Positions 9,555 through 19,071 are shown, counted from the stretch's first letter. The stretch: DNA of 64,000 nt from JAJYKC01 sp963823105 (GCA_963823105.1 CAWGKC010000002.1:62001-126000); one strand, 5' to 3'. The notes: generated by a model not told the origin, from the letters alone. Translations and numbers: made by a program.

Positions 9555-10198
9555 CGGTGACAAGTTGCGCAATCCGTTAGCTTTTGAACATGATATTCCG
9601 CCACCAGCTTGGAGCCCAACTCCATCTGGTTCGAGGGATAAACATACGCCGTGTTGAACACCTCGGCGCGGGGGCGAATAAACTTCTCTGGCTGCCGGTG
9701 GCAATCCAGGCACCAGTTCATGTACAGGGTGTTCTGTTTGTACATATACGTGATGTTTTGCACTTGGCCATGGCAGGCCGAGCAACCGATCCCCTTATTC
9801 AAGTGAATGCTGTGATTGAAATACACGTAGTCGGGAAGATCGTGTACCCGCGTCCATTCGAGAGAATTGCCGCTGCGCCAGCTTTCGCGCACGGGCTCGA
9901 GCGCCGCGGCGTTGATCCAGATCTGCGAATGGCACGACATGCAGATCTCCGTCGCCGGCAGCCCGGCTTTCGCCGAATTCTCCACCGACGTGTGGCAATA
10001 GCGGCAATCGATGCCATCGTCATAAACATGGTGCTTGTGGCTGAACTGCACCGGCTGCTCCTTCACCACCCGCACGTCCGTAATGTAGGCGCCTCGGTCG
10101 ATGGTATATGCCAGCGCAAGGACGCTGCCGGCCAGAAGCAGGCCGGAGACGATGCTCACCTTCGAGTATGAGTTGGCGCTCCGGTGAAAGATCTGCAT
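9551..10198 (-). CDS. actA: Alternative complex III pentaheme cytochrome c ActA
   Basis: The 215-residue protein has one N-terminal membrane anchor (about 13-32) followed by exactly five CxxCH heme sites: CRYCH, CMSCH, CSACH, CLDCH and CATCH. Extra His residues (SHKHHVYDD, FNHSIH) can serve as axial ligands. ActA is the first gene of the operon and the multiheme wire on the periplasmic face of alternative complex III. A promoter-like sequence lies 25-53 bases upstream of the start and a perfect 20-bp palindrome beyond that. Confidence 0.95.
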   Translation of the reverse strand: MQIFHRSANSYSKVSIVSGLLLAGSVLALAYTIDRGAYITDVRVVKEQPVQFSHKHHVYDDGIDCRYCHTSVENSAKAGLPATEICMSCHSQIWINAAALEPVRESWRSGNSLEWTRVHDLPDYVYFNHSIHLNKGIGCSACHGQVQNITYMYKQNTLYMNWCLDCHRQPEKFIRPRAEVFNTAYVYPSNQMELGSKLVAEYHVQKLTDCATCHR

Positions 10199-10222
10199 GA
10201 GGGTTCGAAACCTTAACCTACG

Positions 10223-10251
10223 ATGTTAATCGAAATTCTGCCAAAGTGCAA
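10223..10251 (-). promoter_or_regulatory. Candidate sigma-70 promoter of the act-cox operon
   Basis: On the minus strand TTGCAC (10251-10246) and TAACAT (10228-10223) are separated by exactly 17 bases and lie 25-53 bases upstream of the actA start at 10198. The match is four of six at -10 and good at -35. No better pair is visible in the 353-base gap. Confidence 0.5.
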
Positions 10252-10263
10252 AAAATCTCTTCA

Positions 10264-10283
10264 AACCGGCAATTGCCGGTTTC
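10264..10283. promoter_or_regulatory. Perfect 20-bp palindrome upstream of actA, candidate operator
   Basis: AAACCGGCAATTGCCGGTTT is fully symmetric with no loop. It sits 12 bases upstream of the candidate -35 box of the act operon. Neither side has a T tract and there is no loop for a hairpin, so a dimeric regulator site fits better than a terminator. Confidence 0.5.
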
Positions 10284-10363
10284 TATGACGCATTTAGCGA
10301 TAATGAAACGCTCGAATCTTTGTGCTGTCCGGGCGCGAAAGCCGCTGCATTCCCTTCGTGGTA

Positions 10364-10403
10364 CCCGGTATCGAACCGGGCGGATGGATTATATCGAACC
10401 GGG
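10364..10403. repeat. Direct and inverted repeats in the act/PHP intergenic region
   Basis: The 12-mer TATCGAACCGGG occurs at 10369-10380 and again at 10392-10403, a period of 23 bases. The first copy is also the right half of an inverted repeat, CCCGGT/ACCGGG around ATCGA (10364-10380). Two sites about two helical turns apart on the same face suggest cooperative protein binding. The rest of the 10199-10551 gap shows nothing I can name. Confidence 0.4.
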
Positions 10404-10551
10404 GGCGCTCCTGACAAATTTTCGGCGCGAACTCTTTTTGGTCCAGGCGGGCGGCGGCGGGGCCGCTCATTTTCGGCCAGAACAAATCAATTCACGAATG
10501 TTTTTTGTCTCCGCCACACGATTGTAATGGGTAGCCGGTGTAAATGGAGGC

Positions 10552-11424
10552 ATGAGGTGCGATCTGCACGTCCACACAACGGCTTCCGGCATGTGTACCG
10601 TTCCCTGGTTGAGCGCGATATGCCGCGAGAGCTATAACGATCCAGCGGAACTTTACCGGACTCTGAAACGGCGCGGCATGGATCTGGTGACCGTGACCGA
10701 TCACGATTCCATCGCGGCCGTGGAGCCGCTGCGCCACCACGCCGATTTCTTCCTGAGCGAGGAGATCACCTGCGCGACGCCGGACGGCGGCGAAATTCAC
10801 GTCGGCGTTTACGGCATCGAAGAACGGCACCACGAGCCGATGATGCGGCGCCGGAACGATCTGCCCCGCCTACTCGCCTATCTCGGCGAGGAGCGCCTGT
10901 TCCATAGCGTCAACCACATGTTCTCCGGCCTCACCGGTTCGCGAACGGCGTCGGACTTTAAAATGTTCCAGGAGCGCTTCCCCGCCTTTGAAACTTTGAA
11001 TGGCCACATGCTGGCCTCCGCCAACCGCTCCGCCGCCGCGCTGGCCGCCCGGTGCGGCAAGGCGCGCGTGGCGGGCAGCGACGCTCACACCTTGGCTTCG
11101 CTCGGAAGAACCTACACCGAAGTGGCCGGAGCGGGCGACGCCAACGAATTCCTGGACGGACTCCGCCGTGGCCGCGCCACCGTACACGGCGAGGACGGCA
11201 ATTGGGCAAAACTGACGTTGGCGGTTTGGGAGATCGGCCTCGAACTTGCGCGGGAACGCCCCTGGGCCGCGCTGCTGCTGCCATTGATGGCCGCGGTTCC
11301 AGCCGTAACGCTCGGCAACTATCTTCGCGAAGCCGCGTTCCAGCGGAAGTGGTCCGCAGTGGCGGAATCGCCGCGGTTTCCGCGTCCGTGGGCAGAAGCC
11401 GCCGAGGCCGCCGAAGTCGCCTAG
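10552..11424 (+). CDS. PHP-domain metal-dependent phosphoesterase
   Basis: The 290-residue protein opens with MRCDLHVHTTASG, the DLHVHT motif of PHP hydrolases, and continues with TVTDHDS and a late GSDAHT; these His/Asp motifs form a metal site. The family includes YciV/RNase AM-like phosphatases and nucleases; the substrate here is not evident. Residues about 230-260 (AALLLPLMAAVPAVTL) look hydrophobic and may touch the membrane. The ATG at 10552 is preceded by GGAGG. Its stop shares CTAG with the stop of the convergent S1 gene. Confidence 0.8.
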   Translation: MRCDLHVHTTASGMCTVPWLSAICRESYNDPAELYRTLKRRGMDLVTVTDHDSIAAVEPLRHHADFFLSEEITCATPDGGEIHVGVYGIEERHHEPMMRRRNDLPRLLAYLGEERLFHSVNHMFSGLTGSRTASDFKMFQERFPAFETLNGHMLASANRSAAALAARCGKARVAGSDAHTLASLGRTYTEVAGAGDANEFLDGLRRGRATVHGEDGNWAKLTLAVWEIGLELARERPWAALLLPLMAAVPAVTLGNYLREAAFQRKWSAVAESPRFPRPWAEAAEAAEVA

Positions 11425-13130
11425 CCGGCGATCTCCAACTCGATCTTCCGCTTGGCCGCATCGAGCGCGGCGATGCGGAAATTGCGCACCTGGCCGTTCC
11501 GGAAGCCCTCGTTTTGCGCCGCCGCGGCCGGACCCGCGCCTTCCTTCCATCTGGCCGACAGCATCGCCGTGAGCGATGACAGATCCGCCTTCGCCCCTTC
11601 CGGCGAAGGTTCCGCGCCGGGCGCCGGAGCCGCCGCGGCAAGCCGGCATTCAGCCACCACGCCTTCGTCCAACTCCACTTTCAGCCGGTGCGCGCCGACG
11701 TCCACGATGCGCCCCGTCACCGCTTCGCCCACTTGATGGCCGCCGATAAATTGATCCGACGGCGTCGGCTCGAGCTGCTTCATGCTGAGCCGGATGCGCC
11801 GTTTGCCGCGGTCGAGTTCGACCACCGCCGCTTTCACGATTTGGCCGGCGGAAAGCACGTTGCCGGCGTGCTCCAGCCGCCGTTCGCGAGTGATGTCGGA
11901 GATGTGAATCATCCCTTCGATCCCTCCGCCCAGATCGACGAAGGCGCCGAAGTTGGTGACCGATGTCACCGGTCCCTCCACCACCGCCCCAATGGCGAAC
12001 TTGGTCTCCGCGTCTTCCCATGGGTCGCCCAGGGCCTGCTTGAGCCCGAGGGCGATCCGTTTGTCGGCGGCGTTGACCCCAAGCACCACCACCTCCACTT
12101 GCTCTCCGGCCTGCAACAGATCGCCGGGCTTGCGTATTTTCTTGCTCCACGACATCTCGGAGATGTGGATCAAGCCTTCGACGCCGGGCATCAATTCGAC
12201 GAAGGCCCCGAAATCCATCAGCCGCGCCACCTTGCCGCGAACGCGGTCGCCCGTCTTAAACGTAGCCGCCGCGAGCGTCCACGGATCGGGGATCAATTGC
12301 TTCCGTCCTAACGATACTTTGCGGCCGCCGGGCTGAATCTTGAGGATTTTCACCTCGATCGAATCGCCCGCCTTCAGCAGATCGCTCGGCTTGTTTACCC
12401 GCGTCCAGGCCATGTCGGCCACGTGCAGCAGGCCGTCGATTCCCGGAGCGATCTCGACGAACGCTCCGAAATCGGTGAGGCTGCGCACGCGCCCCGCGAC
12501 CACCGAGCCTTCCGCCAGCGACGCGAACGCTTGCTCGCGCTCCTTGGCGGCGTCCTCCTCAAGGATCGCCCTGCGGTCCAGTACGACGTCTTCCGACGCC
12601 GTGTCCAGCTTGATAATGCGGCACTGGATCTCCTGGCCGACGAGCTTTTCCATCTCGGCCTGATCGCGCGCGCCGCTGCGGGAAGCCGGAAGGAATGCCT
12701 TCACGCCGCAGTCCACGCGCAGCCCGCCTTTGATCACTTCCTGCACCGTCGCGGCGATGGCGAGCTTTTCGGCGAACGCCCGCTCGAATGCGCTCCAATC
12801 CCTCGGCCGCTCCACCCTGACCGTCGAAAGTTGATAGGTACCTTCCTCGTCGCGGCCCGTGATGTTTACCAGAATCGTGTCACCCGGACGAATCTCGGGA
12901 ATGCCTTCGGCGCGTGGAATGCGGTCCAGCGGCAACACGCCGTCCATCTTTCTTCCGATGTCCACGAACACCGTTTCCGGAGTAACCGATACCACCGTGC
13001 CGCGCACGGTCTGGCCTACGGCCGCGTTGTGTTCCCGCTCGAATTGGGAGAGGATCGATTCGAAGGAGGCGTCGGCGGCGGGCGCAGTTTCGGCGCCGGA
13101 AGACAACTCGGAAAGAGGTGAATTTTCCAT
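11421..13130 (-). CDS. rpsA: 30S ribosomal protein S1 (six S1 domains)
   Basis: The 569-residue protein contains six S1 RNA-binding repeats in a row, recognisable by GTVVSVTPETVFVDIG, VDCGVKAFLPAS, LTDFGAFVEI, LMDFGAFVEL, VTNFGAFVDL and the diverged VDVGAHRLKVEL. Size and repeat number fit ribosomal protein S1, which helps mRNAs onto the 30S subunit. There is no clear Shine-Dalgarno before the ATG at 13130, which is also true of other rpsA genes, where S1 represses its own translation. The stop is shared (CTAG) with the convergent PHP gene. Confidence 0.93.
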   Translation of the reverse strand: MENSPLSELSSGAETAPAADASFESILSQFEREHNAAVGQTVRGTVVSVTPETVFVDIGRKMDGVLPLDRIPRAEGIPEIRPGDTILVNITGRDEEGTYQLSTVRVERPRDWSAFERAFAEKLAIAATVQEVIKGGLRVDCGVKAFLPASRSGARDQAEMEKLVGQEIQCRIIKLDTASEDVVLDRRAILEEDAAKEREQAFASLAEGSVVAGRVRSLTDFGAFVEIAPGIDGLLHVADMAWTRVNKPSDLLKAGDSIEVKILKIQPGGRKVSLGRKQLIPDPWTLAAATFKTGDRVRGKVARLMDFGAFVELMPGVEGLIHISEMSWSKKIRKPGDLLQAGEQVEVVVLGVNAADKRIALGLKQALGDPWEDAETKFAIGAVVEGPVTSVTNFGAFVDLGGGIEGMIHISDITRERRLEHAGNVLSAGQIVKAAVVELDRGKRRIRLSMKQLEPTPSDQFIGGHQVGEAVTGRIVDVGAHRLKVELDEGVVAECRLAAAAPAPGAEPSPEGAKADLSSLTAMLSARWKEGAGPAAAAQNEGFRNGQVRNFRIAALDAAKRKIELEIAG

Positions 13131-13193
13131 GGAGTGATGCGTGAGCCTTCATTCTGTCACAATCCCCGATAAGATGGCAGCTTGGAGACCGGA

Positions 13194-14454
13194 GTGAAAG
13201 ACGCGGGACCGTTGCGGCTGGTGCGGCCCCAGGACGCTGTTTGGGTTTTACTATTCACCGCGCTCGCGCTCTTTGGCCCATCGCGCACGCCATTAGTGAT
13301 TTCGCTGCTTGCCGCGCTGGGCGTCCTGCAGGTGGCCGAACCGAAGGCCGCCTGGTTTGAAACCCGCCTGGGCGGCGCGCTGGCGATCGGGCTGAAGCTG
13401 GCGCTGTGCTCGGTCCTGATCGCGGTCACTCATGGCGTCGCCAGCAGCTATCACTGGATTCTCCTTTTTCCGGTGATGTCGGCCGCCACGACGCAAGGCC
13501 TGCTGGGAACGGCCGCCGCGGCTACTCTCGCGTCCGCGCTTTATCTCTCGTCCTTGTTCTTGCTCGATTGGGAGCACCAGTTCATCCCCGCCGACCAGAT
13601 ACCGGAGCTGCTGCTGCGCGTGCTGATTCTTCCCGTCGTCGGATTCCTTACCTATCAGCTCGCCGAATCCAGCCGCGAGCAGGCGCGAAAATATCAGGCG
13701 GCGGCCGAGCAGCTCTCCGGCGCCAATCGCAGTCTCCAGGAGGCGGAAGCCGCCGTGCGCCGTTCGGAACGTCTGGCCGCGCTGGGCCAACTTTCCGCCG
13801 GCCTGGCGCACGAGTTGAGAAATCCGCTGGGCATTATCAAAACGTCGGCCGAGATGCTGGTGAAGAACGTCGATGGCGGCAACGACGTGGCGAAAGAGAT
13901 GGCCGGGTTCATATCGAGCGAGGTGGACCGCACCAATTCGCTAGTGACCCGCTTCCTGGATTTCGCCCGTCCGCTCGCCGTGCGCGCGGAACCGGCCGAC
14001 CTGGCGGCGGTGCTCGATCGCGCCGTCGAACAGATCGAGCGCAATCAGCCGCCCTTCGACGTCGTGATTTACAAGAATTACTCGCCGGATATCGGACCCG
14101 TTCCGCTCGACGCGGAGCTGATGGATCGCGTTTTCGTCAACCTGCTGTTGAACGCCGCCCAAGCCAGCCCGCCGCGCGGCGCGATCACCGTGAAAACGCG
14201 CCGGGACGAGGACGTGGTGGAGATCGCCGTCATCGACCGCGGCGAGGGCATCGACCCGAAAAACCGCGAGAGCGTGTTCAATCCGTTCTTCACCACCAAG
14301 CGTGGCGGCGTCGGGACTGGGCTTGGCCATCGTGTCGAAAATCGTCGACGAACACGGCGGAAAAATCGCCGTCGAGAGCGAGAAGGGCGGCGGCAGCGTG
14401 TTCCGCGTATTTCTTCCCGCCGTCGCCGCGGCCGGGAAAAAGGAGGAAGCGTGA
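13194..14454 (+). CDS. Membrane sensor histidine kinase, frameshifted near its end
   Basis: About six N-terminal membrane helices (residues about 15-155) lead to a coiled coil and the dimerisation box GLAHELRNPLG with the phospho-acceptor His. The ATPase domain shows the N box (FVNLLLNAAQ) and G1 box (DRGEGIDP). After FFTTKRGGVG the frame breaks at about 14313-14316 (a GGG run): the next frame reads LGLAIVSKIVDEHGG, the expected G2 region, and ends at 14454. The open frame instead runs into the downstream regulator. I chose GTG 13194, with GGAG six bases upstream; TTG 13182 is possible. The intended stop overlaps the regulator start as GTGA. Confidence 0.85.
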
Positions 14455-15809
14455 GTGGGCGTGTTTTAGTGGTGGAGGACGAAGAGAAGCTGCGGCGCGT
14501 GATCGAGTTGCAATTGCGCGCAGCCGGCTTCGAAGTGGACCAGGCGGGATCGGCCGAAGACGCCCTGCCCATGGCCGTCAACGCCGATTTGATCGTCTCC
14601 GATCTGCGTTTGCCGGGCATGGACGGCTTGGCATTGCTCGAGCGCGTCAAGGCTCAACCGGGCCATCCGCAGATGATTATCATGACCGCCTTCGGCAGCA
14701 TCGAAAAGGCCGTCGAGGCGATGAAGGCCGGCGCGGAGGATTTTCTGCCGAAGCCCTTCTCGCTCGACCATTTAATGGCCGTGGTGGAAAAAGCCTTCGC
14801 CCACCGCGCCCTGCGCGAGGAGAACCGCCAACTGAAAGCGGAGTTGACGTCGCGCTATCGGTTCGACAACATCGTCGGCCGCAGCGAAAAGATGCGCGAC
14901 ATTTTCTCGACGCTGGAACGCGTCGCCGCCACCCGCGCCACGGTGCTGCTGTGCGGAGAAAGCGGAGTGGGCAAGGACATGATCGCCCACGCCATCCATC
15001 ACCACTCGCCGCGGCGGGACCGGCCGTTCGTCAAGATCAACTGCACCGCGATCCCGGAGAACCTGATGGAGAGCGAGCTATTCGGCTACGAGAAAGGCGC
15101 CTTCACGGGAGCCAATACCAGCAAGCCCGGTAAGTTCGAACAGGCCGACACGGGCACGGTATTCCTCGACGAGATCGGCGACGTTCCGGGCTCCGTGCAG
15201 GTAAAGCTGCTGCGCATTCTGCAGGAGCGCGAGTTCGAGCGGCTGGGCAGCAACAAGACCAAGCACATCGACGTGCGCATCCTGGCCGCCACCAACGTCG
15301 ACCTGCGCGCGGCGCTCGAACAAGGAACTTTCCGCGAAGACCTTTACTATCGCTTAAACGTTCTGCCAATCAACGTTCCCGCGCTGCGAGAGCGGAAAGA
15401 GGATATTCCCTTCCTGGCCGCGCATTTCGTGAAGAAACTGGGTAAGGATCTGGGCAGCACGGTGCAGTCGATCTCCGAAGAGGCGATCGCGCGCCTGATG
15501 CAGTACCATTGGCCGGGCAACGTGCGTGAGCTTGAAAACGTCATCGAACGCAGCATGGTGCTGGCCTCGGGCGAGGTTCTTGAAGCGTCGGGGATCCGGC
15601 TGGACAGCGAATCGCGGGCCAGGACCGCGGGCGGCGAAACGTTTCTGCCCGAGGGCATGACCCTGGAGCAGCACGAACAGGCGATCATCCGCGAGGCGCT
15701 GAAGCGCGCCAACGGCAACAAGAGCCAAGCCGCGCGGATGTTGGGCCTGACGCGCAACGCGCTCCGTTACCGCCTGACGCAAATGGGGCTCGACAGCGAC
15801 GGAGCCTAA
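14451..15809 (+). CDS. NtrC-family sigma-54 response regulator
   Basis: The 452-residue protein has a receiver domain (phospho-acceptor D51 in SDLRLPG), a central AAA+ domain and a Fis-type helix-turn-helix near the end (NKSQAARMLGLTRNALRYRL). Walker A is GESGVGKD, the sigma-54 contact loop is GAFTGA, and Walker B is TVFLDEIGD. It should activate sigma-54 promoters when phosphorylated by the kinase in front of it. GTG at 14451 follows AGGAGG and overlaps the intended kinase stop. Because of the upstream frame break it reads on from the kinase as one long frame. Its stop overlaps that of convergent dapF by four bases. Confidence 0.93.
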   Translation: MSGRVLVVEDEEKLRRVIELQLRAAGFEVDQAGSAEDALPMAVNADLIVSDLRLPGMDGLALLERVKAQPGHPQMIIMTAFGSIEKAVEAMKAGAEDFLPKPFSLDHLMAVVEKAFAHRALREENRQLKAELTSRYRFDNIVGRSEKMRDIFSTLERVAATRATVLLCGESGVGKDMIAHAIHHHSPRRDRPFVKINCTAIPENLMESELFGYEKGAFTGANTSKPGKFEQADTGTVFLDEIGDVPGSVQVKLLRILQEREFERLGSNKTKHIDVRILAATNVDLRAALEQGTFREDLYYRLNVLPINVPALRERKEDIPFLAAHFVKKLGKDLGSTVQSISEEAIARLMQYHWPGNVRELENVIERSMVLASGEVLEASGIRLDSESRARTAGGETFLPEGMTLEQHEQAIIREALKRANGNKSQAARMLGLTRNALRYRLTQMGLDSDGA

Positions 15810-16618
15810 GCGGAGAAATACGTTCCGCTCGCGGCGATCTGCGCCGGGCCCGTCAAATATGCGTCTCCGCCGTCCTCCCATCGGAACCGAAGCGTTCCGG
15901 CCGGCGTCCGGACTTCCACCGGACTTGTCGCGATGCCGCGCAGAACCGCCGCCGCCGCCGCGCCGGTTGCCCCCGTCCCCGAGCTTTGCGTTTCGCCCAC
16001 GCCGCGTTCCCAAATCAAAATTTCGATGGCATGCTTGCCCGCCGCTTTCACGAAAGACACGTTGGTGCGGTTGGGAAAGCGCCGGTGACGTTCCAGCGCC
16101 GCGCCGGTTTTCCTCCAGTCCGCGGGAAACTCATCCGCAATCACGACGCATTGTGGGTTGCCGACGTCGATCAGAGTGGCTTCAACCGCGCCTCCGGGCA
16201 CATCGATCGCCGTTTTCAATCCTTCCGGTTCCAATTTCGGCCGCCCCATGTTCATCTCGAAGATGAACCGGTTTCCATCGCGCTCGATCAGCCGGAGTTC
16301 CTTAATTCCGGCTCCGGTGCGGATGCGGATGCGCGGACGGGAGACGCGGCATTGATAAATCAGCAGCGCCGCGGCGCAGCGCGTGCCGTTCCCGGAAAGT
16401 TCCGCCACGCCGCCGTCGGCGTTATAGAGCGCAATCGCGGCGTCGTGACCGGCTCCGCTCTCGATCCGCGCCAGCATCCATCCGTCGGCGCCAACGCCCG
16501 TATGGCGGTCGCAAATTGCGCGCGCCACTCCGGACGGATCGGGAATGGAGGCTTCGTTCTCCCACGTGATCAGAAAATCGTTCCCGTCCCCGTGCGCCTT
16601 GAAAAATGGTATCTCCAT
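15806..16618 (-). CDS. dapF: Diaminopimelate epimerase
   Basis: DapF interconverts LL- and meso-diaminopimelate for lysine and peptidoglycan. The 270-residue protein keeps the family layout: FFKAHGDGNDF at the N-terminus, RHTGVGADG, SGNGTRC with the first catalytic Cys (C81), and NPQCV. At the second catalytic position, where most DapF have ACGSGAC, this one reads QSSGTGATG, so the Cys is Ser (S213). It may therefore be a variant DapF or an altered isomerase. It lies 4 bases after the glycosyltransferase-like gene and ends against the regulator stop. Confidence 0.85.
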   Translation of the reverse strand: MEIPFFKAHGDGNDFLITWENEASIPDPSGVARAICDRHTGVGADGWMLARIESGAGHDAAIALYNADGGVAELSGNGTRCAAALLIYQCRVSRPRIRIRTGAGIKELRLIERDGNRFIFEMNMGRPKLEPEGLKTAIDVPGGAVEATLIDVGNPQCVVIADEFPADWRKTGAALERHRRFPNRTNVSFVKAAGKHAIEILIWERGVGETQSSGTGATGAAAAAVLRGIATSPVEVRTPAGTLRFRWEDGGDAYLTGPAQIAASGTYFSA

Positions 16619-16622
16619 GCTG

Positions 16623-18154
16623 TTAGTCTCGCCGATAGATTTCGATTACCGGAGCGCCTGGCTCCATAATCGCGCTTACGAGACGGTAATGCGGGCCGGT
16701 GCGCCGACAACGAAGTATCGCCGTTGCCAGCGCGTCGCCGGAAATCGCCACCGCCCATTCTTCGTGAAGAAAGAAACGCGGATTGGCGATCGCGGCCGCC
16801 CAAGCGGGACCGTTGCCTTCATGCAGCGTTTCCCGCAAGGGAATGCCCGCTTCGCGGAAAACGCCCGTCACGTCGCCGAACGGGGCAATAACGCCGGAAC
16901 CGGGACGATAACCGCGCTTTAGAACCTCCGCCGCCGCTTTTGTCCAAGCCCGGCGCGCGGTGGAGTTCACCTGCGATTCCTTCCAGCAGATCGAACGCTC
17001 CGGTCCGGGATGAAACAGCCAAGGCGCCAGCGCCACAGCGGCTACGCACAGCGCCACGGCCGCTCGCCAGCGGCGCGGGCAGAGCAACACGAAAGCTCCG
17101 GAACATACGGCCAGAAGCGGCAACGCCGGAAGGCCGTAACGCGTGTTGTAGTATCCATGCGGCCACAGTTCGGGAACGAAGATCGGCGTGCCCCCCGAAT
17201 GCAGGCTCCAAATATAGAAAACCGGCGGAAGCGCGAGCAACAGAAACGGCCACGCGCGGCGCTTCGCGAAGAGAACCAACGCCCCGGCGGCGGCCATCGC
17301 GATAGCGGGCCATGCGGCCGTTCGGAGTACCGCCGCTCCGTAATAGCGAATGGCGTCCGGCCAATGGCGATCGCCCGGATAGCGGGCCATCCCGGCGTCC
17401 AGCGCCCGTTGATAAATGCCCTTGGCCGACCACGGCCCGTCGAAAAAATAGAACGCGTCGCCAAAGAATACGTAGTTGTGCGCCAGCCACCACAGCGGCC
17501 CCAGCGAGGCGATCAGGCCGAAGAGAATCACGGCGAGCCAGCGCCGGCGGCGTCCACATATCAAAATGACCAGCGTGGCGAAAGGAATGAGGAACCAGCC
17601 TTCGTAGCGCGTTAGAGCCGCCGCGAAATTCGCCAAACCCGCCGCCGCGGCCCAGGCCAGGGACGGACTCTCGCAGAATCGAAGCAGACACCAAACGAGC
17701 CAAGAAAAGCCGCCAATAGCGCCGGCTCGGTCATTGGAATCGACGACAGATAGAGCAAATTGGGATTCAGCGCGAAGACCGCCAGCGAGGCGAACCCGGC
17801 GCTCGCCGATCCGCATACAAGGCGCACGGACGCGAACAGAAACATCCCCGCGAGAACGAAACACAGCGCCGCGGGAATCGCACCGGCGAGTCCGCTGCGC
17901 CAAAGCGCATCGTTTCCGATGAACGGCAGCATCAGCAAGTGGGGCAACGGAAGCCAGACCGTGCCGATCTGCTCGTAGCCCGGCGTACGCGAATCCACGA
18001 TGCGGCGGGCGATGTTGAGATGCGCCTCGGCGTCGCCATAATAAAGCGTCCACCCATTGCGCGCGACCACGGTTACCGCCGCAGCCGCCAGCGCCGAAAG
18101 CGCAACGAACGCCAAGCCGGAATCCAGGCCCCTGAGCCTGGAAGCGGAAAACAC
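16623..18154 (-). CDS. Polytopic membrane glycosyltransferase-like protein, frameshifted
   Basis: About 510 residues with some ten hydrophobic helices. An early loop with YYGDAEAHLNIARRIVDS (residues about 33-50) resembles the first periplasmic acidic loop of GT-C enzymes that use polyprenyl-phosphate sugars, such as ArnT/PMT relatives. The N-terminal third is in one frame, through MTEPALLAAFLGSF; the rest is in another, from WCLLRFCESPSLAW, so a one-base loss or equivalent lies at about 17690-17705. The GTG start at 18154 overlaps the PfkB stop by one base (TAGTG). Sugar donor and acceptor cannot be told. Confidence 0.7.
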
Positions 18155-19071
18155 TAAAACTCCGTGAATTCGCGGAATTCGACGAAGCGCCGGTCGATCT
18201 CCTCGCGAGTCAGCGCGCGGAAACGGTCCACGCCGAACTTCTCGCAGCAGAAACTGCCCAATACCGAACCGTAAATCACCGCGCGGCCCAGTTCCCGCTT
18301 GTCGATGTGGCCCGCGCCCAGATCGATGCCTTGTCCGGCAAGGTAGCCGGCAAAGCCTCCGGCGAAGCAATCGCCCGCGCCGGTGGGATCGAAAACCTCT
18401 TCGAGCAGATATCCCGGAACCATAAAATGGGCGTCGCGCCGAAACAGCATCGCCCCGTGTTCGCCACGCTTGATCACCAGCGTATTCGGCCCCATGCCGA
18501 GTATCGCGTTAGCCGCCTTGCGCAAGTTGTATTCACCGGAAAGCTGGCGCGCTTCTCCGTCGTTGATCAGCAGGAAATCCCACTGCCGGATGGTTTCAAG
18601 CAACTCCGCCCGAAAATCGCTAATCCAATAATTCATCGTGTCGCCACCGGTGAACCGGACGCCGTTCATCTGCGACCGGACGTCGCGCTGAAGCGCCGGC
18701 TGGATGTTTCCGAGCATGAGATAAGGCGCGGTTCGGTAAGCCGGCGGCAGCTTGGGTTTGAAATCGGCGAAGACGTTCAGATCGGTCCGCAGCGTCGTCC
18801 GCTCGTTCATGTCGTGCGAATAAACGCCGGACCAATAAAACGTTTTTCCGGCGGCGCGTTCCAAGCCGTCGAGACCGATGTTGCGCCCGGCGAGAAACCG
18901 CACGTCCTCCTCCGCGAAATCCTCGCCCACCACCGCGACGACGCTCACATCCGTGAAATAGCTCGCGGCGAGAGCGATGTACGTCGCGGCCCCTCCGAGA
19001 GTTCGCTCGACGCGACCATGCGGCGTTTCGATTCCATCGTAGGCCACCGAGCCAACCACCACTAATGACAT
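18154..19071 (-). CDS. PfkB-family carbohydrate kinase
   Basis: The 305-residue protein is a ribokinase-type sugar kinase. It shows the N-terminal GSVAYDGIETPHG with GGAATYIALAAS, and the C-terminal signature DPTGAGDCFAGGFAGYLA, whose GAGD supplies the catalytic Asp and anion hole. The sugar is not identifiable; NYWISDFR in the middle is unlike simple ribokinases. The ATG at 19071 gives the normal family length. It is divergent from the phosphoesterase at 19127 with a 55-base gap, and is the first of a tight run with the glycosyltransferase-like gene and dapF. Confidence 0.85.
   Translation of the reverse strand: MSLVVVGSVAYDGIETPHGRVERTLGGAATYIALAASYFTDVSVVAVVGEDFAEEDVRFLAGRNIGLDGLERAAGKTFYWSGVYSHDMNERTTLRTDLNVFADFKPKLPPAYRTAPYLMLGNIQPALQRDVRSQMNGVRFTGGDTMNYWISDFRAELLETIRQWDFLLINDGEARQLSGEYNLRKAANAILGMGPNTLVIKRGEHGAMLFRRDAHFMVPGYLLEEVFDPTGAGDCFAGGFAGYLAGQGIDLGAGHIDKRELGRAVIYGSVLGSFCCEKFGVDRFRALTREEIDRRFVEFREFTEF

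Noticed and set aside
10229..10262. Sigma-54 promoter (TGGCA near the act operon)
   Set aside because: GG is present but no GC follows at the required 10-base distance; the 17-spaced TTGCAC/TAACAT pair is better.
10350..10420. tRNA-like T-arm: CCCGG-TTCGATA-CCGGG on the minus strand
   Set aside because: The loop ends in A, no matching acceptor stem lies the right distance upstream, and there are no D or anticodon arms. I treat it as an inverted repeat.
13182..15809. One true hybrid kinase-regulator protein
   Set aside because: The alternate frame gives a perfect G2 region and a stop overlapping a regulator start preceded by AGGAGG, so two genes with an indel is simpler.
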